46,346 nt of DNA from Porogramme epimiltina (Eukaryota > Basidiomycota > Agaricomycetes > Polyporales > Polyporaceae), in NCBI GenBank assembly GCA_900155495.1, contig FTLJ01000909.1, positions 1 through 46,346 on the forward strand, read 5' to 3'. The notes below the pieces were generated by a model. It did not search any database, had not been told where the DNA came from, and saw only the letters and a list, made by a program, of their open reading frames with translations. Positions 11,950-23,800 of the stretch are shown here, piece after piece (position 1 is the stretch's first letter; each line of letters begins with the position of its first letter). Both the position numbers and the translations under genes were made by a program.

Positions 11950-12410
11950 GAGTAGACCGCGCGCCACGGAGGATCTTCGCCAGTTTGGGGCTGTGCGTTT
12001 GGACGCCGTTGTTGACATGCCAGAGGATCGTGTCGCCTAGACCAGGAGGACCGAATGTCGCGGAAAGTTCGCCTGATAGTTGCCTAGGGTGGTTTTGAGC
12101 CGCTAAGGACCGACAAGGGGGTAGACCGCCACGGAGGATCTTCGCCCATTTGGAGCCATGCATTTGGACGCAGTTGTTGATGCCAAGAATCGTGTCGCCT
12201 AGACCAAGAGGACCGAGGACCGAGTACCGCGAGGAGGCCACCAGATAGTTCAGGAAGGGTCGCCTAATGGGGAGGGAGCGGGGAGACTTGAAGACGATGG
12301 TGATTGAGGTTGAAGTCCGAGGGGAAGTTCGCTGTCCGTTTGGGGCTGTCCAGTTCGGCACCGTCGTTGACGTTGGAGGCCATGTCACCTAGAACAAGAG
12401 GGCTTGAAGA
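11950..12410. repeat. Decayed tandem repeat, about 160-190 nt unit
   Basis: Three degenerate units can be aligned. Each holds a GTCGCCTAGACCAAGAGG-like word (starts at 12032, 12194 and 12384; spacing 162 and 190). A segment containing CACGGAGGATCTTCGCC is shared by the first two units and CGTTGTTGACG-like words by all three. A further GTTGAGG(T/G)TGA word recurs at about 11868, 12302 and 12508. An open frame runs through the units on the minus strand, but it shows no known domain and I do not call it a gene. Confidence 0.5.
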
Positions 12411-13417
12411 TCGCCAAGAAGTCGCCAGAAGGTCGCCCAGGGATAGCCAGACAGTAACCTAGTGGTCGCCTAGTGAGGAGAAAAAGCCTGCAGAAAAGAT
12501 GATGGTGGTTGAGGGTGAAGTCGAACGAGCGTTGGGAGGTCCTTCTTATAGATGCATGGGTGGTGGCTGGCGGGGGAGGTTGATGTTCAAGTCAGCCGCT
12601 CTTCACATAACAGCAGCAAACAGCGTCGGGAGAGCATCTTGCCAGCCCGTCGATCGACAGGTCGTTCCCGGGCACCGCCGAAGGCTCTTCGCACCGAATG
12701 GCAGGCCCAGTTTGCGCGAGCGGTCGAAACCCAGCCGTGTCTTCGCAGCTATGTTGGAGGAGTATACCGCCAAATAGGATAATGCGTCTTTGTAACTCAC
12801 AAAGTTGAGCCCCACCAAGAAGCGATTCATTCCCTAAGTTCATGAGCTAGTACTTCAGCATCCTGCGAACATCTTTGGTCGGTTGAGCTGCGCCGCTTTT
12901 CGGCCCCACTTCAAGTGAAGTGCAGATACCGGAATATCCCGGGTGTCTGCGAAAACGAACTATCTGTCAGCCGCATCCAGTGGATCATCGGAGACACAAG
13001 TCATACCGCCTCCACCATAGACCTCGGGGTCCGTTGCCTATATGGATGACATCGCTTGACCGATGTATATGTCTACCTTGAAGCCGATCCCGACAGCTCA
13101 CACGAGTATGACACGGATGCAGAGAAAGCTCACTAAAGCACGGTGCATCATGGCAGCGTTTCGCCGCGACGCAGATGCCTTTTGCACGTTCGCCGTTCAA
13201 AAGGCCGCGCTGGGAGTCGAAGTGCTATGATCGGTTGTGACACAGGTCCCATCGCGCCACGGTTTAGGTGGTTCTCCTGCTTCGAACCCGATGAGCAACG
13301 CACACACAGACAGTAGATAGCGATCAAGGTACTCAGCGCTCATAACATTAAACACGGAGATTAGCTACAAAGAGTAAGCGCAAACAGAATAAGAAACCCA
13401 TACATAAGAATTGTATT

Positions 13418-13554
13418 AAGGCGCATGTTGGTTTCCCGTCTCCGACGGCGGAACCAGAGGCATCCGCCGCCATGAGAGGTACTTATCCCGAGGACCACGG
13501 AAAGGTCTGCGCCAGGACGAGCCGTAAAGCTCGCCCTCCCTCGGGACGCACCTT
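13418..13554 (-). repeat. Structured dispersed repeat, copy B
   Basis: This second, 137-nt copy is in the same orientation, about 1.96 kb to the right. It keeps the inner stem 13486-13493 with 13539-13546 and a perfect 5-bp hairpin 13518-13522 with 13529-13533, where copy A has G-U on the minus strand. Its variable arm is larger: 13446-13452 pairs with 13463-13469 (7 bp), extended by TCTC/GAGA. Arm sequence and length differ from copy A but a hairpin is kept. Confidence 0.6.
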
Positions 13555-16051
13555 GTTTTTATTCTTATTCCCCGCAAGGTCTCCCAACTCCGAGATGTAG
13601 ATAATAGGAAGTTTTTTTTGGCCGGGACGGAGGAGGACCCACCTTTTGGGACTCACCTTGATCTAACAAGTGCCTTGCCCGAGCGAAGAAATGCCTACCT
13701 CAGAACCAGACTATCGTAGAAACCAAGGCCTCGCAAGCAGACTAATTTGAGCGGCGGCAGCGTCGACAGCGGTTACGAGCCCATTGGGAACTTGCCGGAG
13801 ATATTGGACTTAGACACTTAGGCAAGGGCGCCCACCTTCTTGCGCCGGCGTAGAGCTTACTAGGTTAAGATATGACAGAAGAGCACTGACCACAGCGAAG
13901 CGACGGTAGACCCTTATGCCGAAGCGGCGCCGGAATAGAAATGCAGAGACGAAGCGGAGCAATCCAGCTCACCGGGGAGTTCGTTGCACGTGAGCGGATT
14001 GGTTGAGGTCGGCGGAGCTGACAGGGCTGAGGCGATTGTGGCGGTGGTCACCGACGCTGGCGGAAACGTGGCCAATACAAACAGCTTGCCTAAATCGAGG
14101 GAACAGGAGTGGTCGAGATCGGCGGCGAGAAGTCGAACGTTGGTGGCGATGTGGCGGCGAGATGTTGTCGGAGGTCCTTGAAGATTGCGTGGTCAGAACC
14201 AGGTGTTGGCGAGGCACGCACCAGCCTAGAGACAGCAGACGCCTAGACACAGGTCGGGAGGGCTTCATGGTCGATGGATGTTGCTCATGGTTCACTTTCT
14301 TGCCAGTAAATGGTGTACAGCGATGATCTACAGGGGAGATCAGCATTGTGGCGGAGGACATCGAGTGTGGCGCGAACGACGATCCGGGTGGCGAGGGGCG
14401 AGTGGACGTACCGAGACGTTGAATGAGGCGCCACTAGGGCAGAGACTCGGGGTCACGCCACATCTAGAAGTCAGAGGGAGAGCGGGGAAGATCAGCTCGT
14501 CATGGAGGAACACCACGCCCTGGCCCTCCGCCTTATATACCGCCTGTGGAAGGGCGCTTTGGCGAGGCGGCGATGCGGGGCGCCACCAACACGGGGCTAG
14601 GTGGACCACAGCACCGCCTCCAACGGTTTGCAGATTTGGCCGACCACAAAGGCCCCGCCAAAGCGGGCGACCTAGGGGCGAAGAAGCCTCTCGCTTTGGG
14701 CCTTCTGTTGGCGATTGTGGAGAAAGGTCGCTTTCCGCCGATCGCGCTGACTCGCCCGACAGGATCGATCGAATGCCCATGACCACGACGCGACCTGCAG
14801 GCTGGGTGCATCGATATCGTCGGCGGATTGGCAGCGAAGATCCAGATTGTGGCGAGCAGTACACCTTGTACGCAGAGCTGAGGTCTACGCGCCACATCAG
14901 GTTTAGCGAGTCTGGATCTGGTCATGGAGGAGCCTGGGGCGACGCAGTCGGATATGGCCGTTCGGGACGAACAGCTACAGCCTCCAAAAATGAGCCGCCG
15001 GCGCTACGCCACCAAGCTTTGGTGGCGAGCTTGACTCGCGGACCACCGGTACCGTGGCGATGACGTCCTCTCCCCGGGGAACATCTGCGCGCGACCACAC
15101 CTCCATGGCGGCCAGATGCGCCTCGTGCAGCGCTCCGAGCCCACCCTCCGCCCTCGCGACGTTCTTCCCCATCCAGGGACCAGGGCCCCAATCCACCCCC
15201 AGCGAAGCTTCAGGGTTACCACTGCCCACCACAGCGCCGACCTCCCGAGCCTGGCCCTTTCGAGGTACCTCCCCAGCCTTCCGAGTCCCAAACCCGAGTC
15301 CGTGGGCCCCCCACGCCCGCTCCCCGATGCTCCTTCAGCGTCCGACGCACGGGCACCCGCCGGCCCTCCTCCCCCAGGCGCGCGATCCCACTCCCATGGG
15401 AGCGGAGACTGCGCGGCGTGGCGCCCCCCGATCCGCGTTCGTTTTCGAGCAGCGGCGCGCGCCTTGGCGCTCCCAGCGTCTTCGTTCGTGGGGGGCCTCG
15501 TGGCGCAGCGCGAGGCTAAATGACAACGCTCGGGCGCGGCGTGTGTGTGCGCGTACGTACCGCGTCGGGACCGAACGCGCGCGCGCGCAGGCTCCAGAAC
15601 TCCGGGGCCTGTGTCTGAAGGGAGGCGGACACACGCGTGACGTGAAAGACATATCCTGCGAGGACGTGATAGCAAGAAGCGGCTAGTGTACACATCCATC
15701 CGAGAGACGACAGGTAAAACAGGGGGTTGTAAGTGATAAATGGTACGTAGTGGTTAGCATCAATATCAGCGGGGGCTGCACAAACACGGCGACAGACAAA
15801 CAAGCGCGTCCGCCGGACCTGGAGACGGAAAAAGCAAGCACGATGGAGAGTGTGAGCGAGAGGTTGTGGCGGGGAGGTCAGACGGCACCCCCGGAGCAGC
15901 GTCCTGGCTCCTGGGGCTCGAACGCGGTACGCGGCGTCTAGCGTCCTGCAGTCCGACGGCGTGCGAGCGCATCTGCGCGTCTGTTCAAAACGGCGCGTGT
16001 GCGCGGGAGGAGGGGCGTGAACGGCATGAGAAGAGCGGTGGTGCTGCGCGC

Positions 16052-18133
16052 TCATGCGAGCGCGAGCCAGCCCGAGACTGCGCCCACGAGGAGCACGAGC
16101 AGGGCGCTCGGCGAGAACGCGGGGGCGCTCCCGCTGCCCACGCTCGACGCCGTAGGGTTCAGTGAACCACCTGAGAAGCCGCACGGTCAGCACAGAGCAT
16201 GGAACGAAAGGGCCGGCAAACTCACTTGTCGAGGTGGTCGTGCCTGAGGCTAGCGGGTCATTCGTCGCTGCGGCGGACGCGGTAGGGAGTGTGGTGGGGG
16301 TGCCTGCGATGGTGGTCGTCACGCCGTTTGGAGTCGCGGATAGGAGTGTACCAGACGAGGATACGGCGGAGGAAGCAGCAGAGCCGGAAGAGGCAGAGGT
16401 GGACGAGGGCGACGCGGCAACGGACGAAGAGGGGGCTTGTCAAATTCGCCACGATAATAGCAAAGGCAGTGGACATGCACTCACCGGATGATCCGCCCGC
16501 GGCCTGCGAGAGCTCCGCAAAACCGACGGCAGCTGGGTCCGAGCGGAAGACGCTGTAGACGTTTTTCTGCACGGTGGCGTTAGCAACCGTCGCGTGACGC
16601 CGCGAGCTATTTTTTGAAGGAGGGGGGATACTCACCAGGAAAGTGTCGCCGACGACCCACTGCGGGTTCCCGCCACCGCTGCCCACGTCCGAGCCGAGGC
16701 TGAGGTCGAAGATGCCGCCGAGGCACATGTCCGCGGAGATGGTGCCGAGGTTCATGTCGTCGTCGCTGATGGGCCATGACTTGCCGCCGAAGGCGAGCGC
16801 GATGTTCACCTGTGTGTTGCACGCTGCGCAGCACGGAAGCAGAGGAATGGCGATGTCGGGTCAGTTGGGCTGGGGCTGGGGACCGCGGCGCGGCTGCGAG
16901 GCAGGAATAGCGCGGGGTAAGAATAGACAGGGGCACTCACGGAACGCGAAGAAACCCTCCATCTGTCCAGTGAGCGCCTGCGAGCCCTCGACCGCGTCCC
17001 AGATCGCCCCCACCGCGTCGGACGGCCCGCCGATGAGTGTCGTGCCGGTGTCGATGGCGGAGAGTGCGCTTTGGCCGGTGGGGATCGAGACCGACTTGCC
17101 TTGCACGCTCGCACCTGCGTTGCGAAAAGCCGAAGCATGCGCACATCAGCTACCACGCTCGCACCGCACGCAGCCCAGAAAAACGCGCAGGGGGACGCGC
17201 GAGGATGATCATGCGAGGCAGATCGCAGACGTACCTGACATCTCGAGCATCCAGAAGGTAGGCGCGCTGCCGACGGTGGTGAGCGAAATGAACTCGATGT
17301 CGCCGGTGAAGAGGGACGAGTTGGTCCCGCCGAGGGTCATGACGCCGCCGCTCTGCTCGTCCGCGACGCCGGCATCGTCGAGGTGGCGGTCGAGCCAGAA
17401 GGAAATCTCCGGAGAGGTGAACTGGTTGTTGTTGACGAGCGTCTGCCAGAAAGGCGGCGCGCGGGTGGACGCGAGGGCCTCGAAGGCGAGGCCCATGATG
17501 CCGGAGACGTCGCCCGAGAGGAGGCCGTCCGTCATCTGCTCGACGACGACGAACGTCTGCGGGTTGACGTTGAAGCCGGACATCGAGACGGTGTCTTGCG
17601 CGAGGATGCCCGCAACGGAGCCGCTGCCGTAACTGATGCTGACGCCCTGTTCATTGCCTGACGCGCTCGTTACGGCCTGGATGGTGGACGACTGCGAGGC
17701 GTCAAAGGGTGGGGTGCTGCCGCAAGACAAACATTGAGACGAGGCGACCCAGAAGTCTGAAGAGCCGGTGTCGAGGACGACCTTGAACGTCTGCGCGGGT
17801 GTACCAACGGTTACCACACCCAGGTAAGACGAGTCTTGTTGCTGTGTTCAAACGAGCTCAACACACGGGCCAATTGGGCAACTGGACGAGTGGTTCACTT
17901 ACCTGGTCGATGATGCCTACACCGACGGTCTGCCCGGCGCGCTTGGAGAGGGCACCCTTGAAGCCGTATTTTTGACGGATATGATCTGCATGGGCAGCGA
18001 AACGCTCGATGGACGCGTTGCGGTTTGCGGAGCGTCGTGCGATGGGTATATGGAGCGGCGGGGGGACATGGAGTGGGTTGGCGAGGGTGGCGGCGACGAG
18101 GGCAAGCAAGGGGAAAAGGGTATGGGGGATCAT
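16052..18133 (-). CDS. GPI-anchored secreted aspartic protease (pepsin family A1)
   Basis: Seven exons: 17903-18133, 17235-17841, 16941-17114, 16636-16823, 16485-16566, 16226-16435 and 16052-16170, 536 residues. The ATG at 18133 is preferred over the in-frame one at 18202 because it puts a signal peptide (IPHTLFPLLALVAATLA) at the N-terminus. A propeptide follows with a Lys-Arg site at 64-65. The two catalytic motifs are DTGSS (D101) and DTGTT (D301). Disulfide candidates are CLSC after the first motif and Cys in FPCN and DMCLGG. A Ser/Thr/Ala-rich stalk and a hydrophobic C-terminal tail (PSALLVLLVGAVSGWLALA, then stop) predict a GPI anchor, as in yapsins. Likely on the plasma membrane or cell wall, cleaving proteins at acid pH. 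The class is secure; the anchor is predicted from the tail only. Confidence 0.92.
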
Positions 18134-20826
18134 GGCGGACGGGGGAAAGAAGGGACGCGCTGGGCGCCGAGAGAGGGAAGATATAAGGCGGAGGAGGAAC
18201 AAGGAGCGACTGGGCTATGGGGCGAGAGAAGGAGACTCTCGGGGTGACAAACGGTCACGGCGGAGGGAAGAGGCGGAGCAGGCAGAGCGGGGCCTCTTCC
18301 TGATCCACCTGCCACCCTATGCCAGACCGTGGACGACCCGGCGGCCCAGAATAGCGATCCCTGGCTGCGCGCCCACACGCCAAACTCTCCTCCACTCGAC
18401 GATCACCTCTCCTCCTGCGTCCATCTTTGGTCCGCGCCCCGGCCGCTCTCTCCCCGTCTGCTCCCGCGCTAGCTCTCGGTCCTATTTCCGCTGCCCCGCA
18501 GTCGCCTGCTCTCAAATAACTGCAACGACGTTCCCCTTCATGCCCACGACACGATTCCAAACCACGGCGCGCCCACAGAGACCCATTTCAAAAACCAAGA
18601 CCTCGCCTGTACCCGAGTCTGATCTGTGTACGAAAGCGTCTCTTGGCGAACAAACCCGACAACAAAGCATTGATTCATCCTTATACAAAGTCCCACATGA
18701 CATTGCCCCTCTGCAAACGCCCTTACCGTAACCCTCGGTCCCTGCGTGCGCGGCCAACGCGCTGCCCTCGCCCCCAGCGGATGTCGCACGGTCCGCTCGT
18801 GTGAACCGCATCTCGACCGCAGGGATGGCCTGGTGGTGCACGCCTGATCCACAGCTCGTGTTTATTCATAGCTCGTACGCCCTCAAACAGCCAGCTGTCA
18901 TACTAATCGAGACATCCTCGACTGCGCAGTGACGTTGATGCCGGTCTTCCGAAGAAGTCGGTGCCTTGACCCCGGACGCCTGCTCTCCATATGTCGTTAA
19001 GTACTTATCTCGAGGGCGGACGCAATAGACGCTCGGTGTATTCGGCGGACGACCATCTCATCGTTGCGGCGTAAGTAATAGACCTAGAAACCCAAAGATC
19101 TCGAAGCCTGGAAGATGCAGCTCGGCCGGCGACGGATTTCGAAGGCCCAAATCTGGCGCACGAGCCGCAACAAATTCGTCTTCCCTCAAGCAACGAACAT
19201 CTATCAGATCGTAACGATCTCGGGACAGAAATGTAATCGTTGTCATTCCGAAACCGACTATGCGTTTATACCGTGCGGTCGCGAGCCGCGCGCGGGTACC
19301 GCACACGAACAGACGAGAAAGAGCAGTGCCGCAAACGAGTGGCTCGTTCTCGGCCACGCGACACCGCCGTTATGAGCGTGCGCGCTAGAGGTGGCCTCGC
19401 AAGACTTACTCACGCATGCGTCCCTGGGCTGTCCGCGCCACCTCGGATCCGGACGGGAGGAAAACCTCAGGTCGCCAGGGCAATACCTACTTCCACACCT
19501 CGTGATCGATTTTCTAGTTTGCGCACGGCGGGGTGCACGCATCCATATGTATTCAGAACGTCAGCAGCCAGACGACACAACTTGGTCACTCAAGCGTCTC
19601 GAGTCAAAATACCCCCGCATACCGCGCGCAAGGTCGAATCCGAGGGCGACTGGTCCATGCCTTGCCAGCGAGCCAAATGACGCGCGGCGGACATCCGCGA
19701 TGTCGTGCGGCGGTGAGCAGGAGGGCGGGGAAGCCGACCACCTGTAGCATCTGTGGCGAGGCTGGAGGCTGTTATGAGACGGAAGGTTATCTCTCCGGTG
19801 GTGGCGGTGGCTATTGTGGCACCAGAGATCGGGAGAGGATCGCAGTCACCCTGAGTCCTTCTACCACTGAGGGCGTTGCAAACCGTCTCGCTTGAGATGG
19901 GCGTCGAGCGTTCGTGCTCGGAGGCTCTCTACCTTGACGAATATGTTCACTCGAATGACTTGCGCGAAATGCCTGATCGGTTCCGAATTCAAGAGACCAT
20001 CTGCCTTCGTGGAGGATACATTGAAGGCCAAGATGATCATGACGATCGTGAGAAGTAATTTGGCTTTAGCCTGGCCGTGGAGCCACGAGACGTTAGTAAG
20101 GAAAATGAGCAAGTGTCAGTGCCGTTTGCAGCCTGTCGCGACTTGTCGCCCCTCCCCTTTAGTCAAGCGCTACTCCACTGCGCCGTCCAACTCTCATTCG
20201 CTGCATCTCACTCACTATACCTCACTTGTTTCCTCTCATCTCTTCTGCAGTCACAAGATTCAAGGGCTCTTCCCTCCAGACGATTTTCAAACGCTCACTG
20301 CAGCTTGCAAGCTTCCTCCGGTGATTATGTCGTAGTGGTAATTTCCGTGCTGCACGACCTCAAGCGTCCTTTCGCCCACGTGCACAAGGGAATCCTCGCA
20401 TTGTGCCGTGGGTTCTTCGTGTTGCGTAAATCTTCGAAACGGCTGCACGGTATTTGTGGATCTTACGTGGCGCATATAGAATGTATAATCGTATACCTAG
20501 GTCCGGAACGGAGGACAACATCAGAGGGGTATGTAGAGTAGTGGGGTAGGCGGTGGTGACGATGCTGTAACCAAGTGCGGGATAACACGAAACGCGATGG
20601 AGGTATCGGACGAATGAAGGAACGAGGTGTGTGTCTGTGCACATGAATACAATGTGACGATTACGAAGCCCAGGAGACGAAGGAATGTGCTAGGGAAATG
20701 CGAACGATGCATTATGCAGGGAGACGAATGAGTGATAGCGACCGGTTTACTTTGGCTACAAGAGGTTGTTGGAGAACGGCATGGTGATGAAGTGTGGGGA
20801 TGATGGGAGAAATACTACAGTGACAT
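18134..20826. other. Intergenic region, no gene supported
   Basis: This 2.7-kb stretch runs from the protease start (-) to the CLIP stop codon (-). The right end should be the CLIP 3' flank and the left end the protease promoter, which is GA-rich. Frames in 19.2-20.6 kb have no recognisable domain and no consistent exon chain. A hydrophobic ORF at 19861-20112 (-) is discussed among the rejected items. Confidence 0.45.
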
Positions 20827-23800
20827 CTAGAAGACATCCAGTGAATGAGGGCAGTTCGAGGCGGTATGTCCGCGCTCCTCGCAATCCTCGCAGATGAGCT
20901 CCTCGTCGTCGTGAAGGCGAGAGGATGAAGTGATAGCACTAGGTGGAGGAGCGCCTTCCTTGAGGAGGTCGCATGTGAAAATATCATGGCCTGGACGTTC
21001 GCAGATTTCGCAAACTTCTTCGCCGGCGTGACCAACCGTGGAAGAAAGCGTTGAGGCGGATGATGCCGGGCGGACAGGGTCCTCTGGAAGGTCGTTCTTT
21101 GACAGCTTCTTCTGGCTTCGAGCGAGCTTCTCTTTGAGGCGGTCAATCTCAGCTTCGAGCTCGTCCTCACGGTAGATCTACACGACATCTATCAGAACCA
21201 GTGAGAACCGGGGGTTTCAAGAAGCCTACCTTGGACTCGATGAGTGATTCAAGTTCTCCGATCTCCTTGTTAAGCTGAAAACCGTTGTTACTCGCAAGTA
21301 CGAAACATAAAACAAGAGAAGGACGTACATCATGGACTTGACGTGCATTCTTCATCTCGAGGTCTGCAAGTTTCTTGCGAAGCTGTTCGACGTCGGTCTA
21401 GGTGCGTCGTTTAGCATTGTTTGACAGCGTATGCAAATACAAACCACCCACCTCGTACTTGGCCTTGAGGTCCTTGTAACTCTTCTGGAGGGCGTGGATG
21501 TCGTCGATTGAGGGTGTTCCCGGCGAAGGAGGGTTCTCGCCATTTGCAATGGCCTCTTCCCGTGCCAGGCTCTTCTCGACGTCTTCTTCCAGAATCTTCA
21601 AGTCCTATAGGAAAGGATCAGCGAAACCCCAACTGCTCAGTGACAGCGTGTTCTCACCTCGCGGAGCTGCTCCGTCTCTGACATCAAGAGCCTGTTCTCA
21701 GCCTCAAGAACCTTGCACCTCTGGCTTGACGCCGTGTTCTCTTTCTGCAACTCCTGGACAATGTGCCTGTAGGACATGGTCAGTACGAGTGCGAGTCACT
21801 TGAAATTGTAAAGTTGACCCACTTGAGACCAGTGATCTCCTCGCGAGCCGTGGCAAGGTCATGCTTGGAAGAGGGTGACTGTGGTACCTTGACCTCGTGG
21901 CCGTTGACAGAGCCTTCACGGTTGAGCTTCTTGCGGATTGTGTCCAGCTCGGCAGTGCGCTCATTCGCCAGGGCACGGAGTTCCTCCACAATCGCACGCT
22001 CATCTGCAAGCTCGGCCTGCGTTCTCTTCAACGACTGAGTGAGCTGCGTCTAGCATCAGTACATTGTGCTTGTGAGGATTAGTGTGGAAACCTACCGTCT
22101 CCTTGTCCTCCATCAGGGAGTGAACCTCATCCTCTAGTTCGTGCACAGTAGCATTCCCACCGGCCGAAGCCTTGGCCTGCGCAAGCTGCAGCTTGAGCTC
22201 CGCGATCTCTTCCTGGAGCTTCGCGCGCTCAGCATTGTTACGCGGCGCCAGCTCGCTAATCTTGTCGCTCGAGTTGCTTGCCGCCGCAGCCGCAAGGCTC
22301 TCCAGATGCTATCCACCAGACACAGGGTCAGCCGCGAAGACAAATCACAACTGTCAAAAGCACGCACCGCAATCTCGGCCCTGAGCGTCTCAATATCCGC
22401 GCGCGCGTTCTCCAACGTGACCGCGTTCTCGCGGAACGCCTCCTCGACCTCCTCGACGCGTACCCGCGCCTTCTCCTCCGCCTTGCGCAGCCGCTCCGCC
22501 TCCTGCCGGCCTTCTGCGAGCTCCTTGCGGATGCCCTCCTCGCGCTCCTTGTAGCGCTTGAGCCGGTCGTGCACCGCCGCGTCGTCGCGCTCGTTCGCCG
22601 CGCGCATGTCTTCCAGAGTGTCCTCGAGCGTCGAGATCTTCTTCTGCAGGTGCTGCACCTGATCGCGAAGCATCTCGTTCTCGATCTCGGCCGCCGACGA
22701 CACCTGGCGAGCGGTGGTGCCTGGGGACGGGGGCCGCGCCTGTTGCCGCACTTGCTCTTCGAGTGCGACGACGAGGTCTTCCAGCTCATAGCGCTTCGTA
22801 TCCGCCGCGCTGAGACGCTCTTCATAAAGCGCGATTGTTTCCTAACAAAGCGTCAGCTGCCCGCCCCCTCGGTGAACGGAGGTGCAAAAGCAACATACCT
22901 GGCCCGCCCTCCTGAGCTCGTCCACCTGCCCGCCCAGCTCCCTCCTCTCCTCCTCCAAGTCGCCGTACGCCTTCTGCACGCGTGCCTCGAGCAGCGCGAT
23001 CTCCCCGTTCTTCGCCTTCAGCAGGTCAGCGTTCTCGCTCTGCTCCCCCTCGCGCGCCGCGACCGCCTCCTTGAGCTGCGCGACGAGCGCCTCGCGGTCC
23101 TCCAGCCGGCTCTGCGCGTCGCGCAGGCGCGCCTCCCCGTCGCCCTTCGCCTTCTCCACCGCGCGGGTGGCATCGTCTGCCGCCCGCTGCAGCGCCTCCA
23201 TCTGGGCGTCGCGCTCGCCTAGCGCCCGCTCTGCCGTGCGCGCCGCGGCCTCCAGCTCGAGCACGCGCGCCGTCGCGGCGTCCCGCTCCGCGGCGAGCGT
23301 CTCGACGCGTGTGGACGCTTCGCGCTCAGACCCGTCGGCTTTGGCGCGCAGATTGTCTGCGTCCGCACGCAGCCGCTCGTTCTCGTTCTCGGCGGCGTCG
23401 AGCCGGGCTTGGAGGCGCTCGACTTGGGAGTGGAGCTCGAACGCCGCGGCGGAGTCCGCGGCGGACACGCGCGAGTCCGGCCGCGGGCTCGAGGGGGTCT
23501 TGCTGGACATGAGGCCTGCGATGCGGTCCTGGATCGCTTTGGCGTTCATCTCGAGGTCGGTCATGGCGGGTCCTGGGATGTCCGCGGGGGTTTGGGGGCC
23601 GTTGAGAGACACCGAGCGGCTAGACAAAGTGGTGTTGGAGGGGGAGGGAGGGGGCGGCATGGCGATCGCACTCGGTATTCTCGCGCGTGGAGTATTGCTG
23701 AATGAGGGACGTGACTTCGACGGCGTTGTAGAGGTAGGAAGGCCCATTCCGATACCAGTCGGCCTAGCGGAGCCTAATGCCTTAGGGGTGCTGAAGGGAG

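Larger units (their letters stand above)
10935..16051. other. Gene-poor, repeat-bearing island
   Basis: This 5.1-kb stretch has no gene that I can support. It contains the pair of structured repeats (11458-11574 and 13418-13554) and the decayed tandem repeat around 11950-12400, both annotated separately. From about 13.9 to 15.0 kb the DNA is rich in GGCG/CGCC-containing words and hairpin-like inverted pairs but has no recognisable coding frame. The remainder (15.0-16.05 kb) is GC-rich 3' flank of the protease gene with a CG-dinucleotide run near 15580. Confidence 0.5.

Noticed and set aside
11819..12388. 189-codon minus-strand frame with internal repeats
   Set aside because: It follows a decayed tandem DNA repeat with uneven unit length, has no domain and no promoter or intron context.
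13265..13310. GGTTCGAAGC-like word on the minus strand, tRNA T-loop candidate
   Set aside because: No matching acceptor stem, D-arm or anticodon arm at proper distances.
14278..15063. 261-codon plus-strand frame
   Set aside because: Composition is Arg/Gly/Pro-rich, overlaps open frames on the other strand, and has no recognisable motif.
15575..15592. CG-dinucleotide run, possible Z-DNA or regulatory element
   Set aside because: Such runs are expected in GC-rich DNA and there is no further evidence of function.
15004..15699. 231-codon minus-strand frame near the protease 3' end
   Set aside because: Arg/Ala/Pro-rich shadow frame in GC-rich DNA, without domains or splice support.
18134..18202. 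Upstream in-frame ATG of the aspartic protease (18202)
   Set aside because: It would place a charged Arg-rich stretch before the signal peptide; the ATG at 18133 starts a standard signal sequence.
19861..20112. 83-codon minus-strand frame with a hydrophobic segment (LLLTIVMIILAFNV)
   Set aside because: Looks a little like a transmembrane helix, but I found no neighbouring exon that joins in frame and no known family. Could be a remnant; not supportable.
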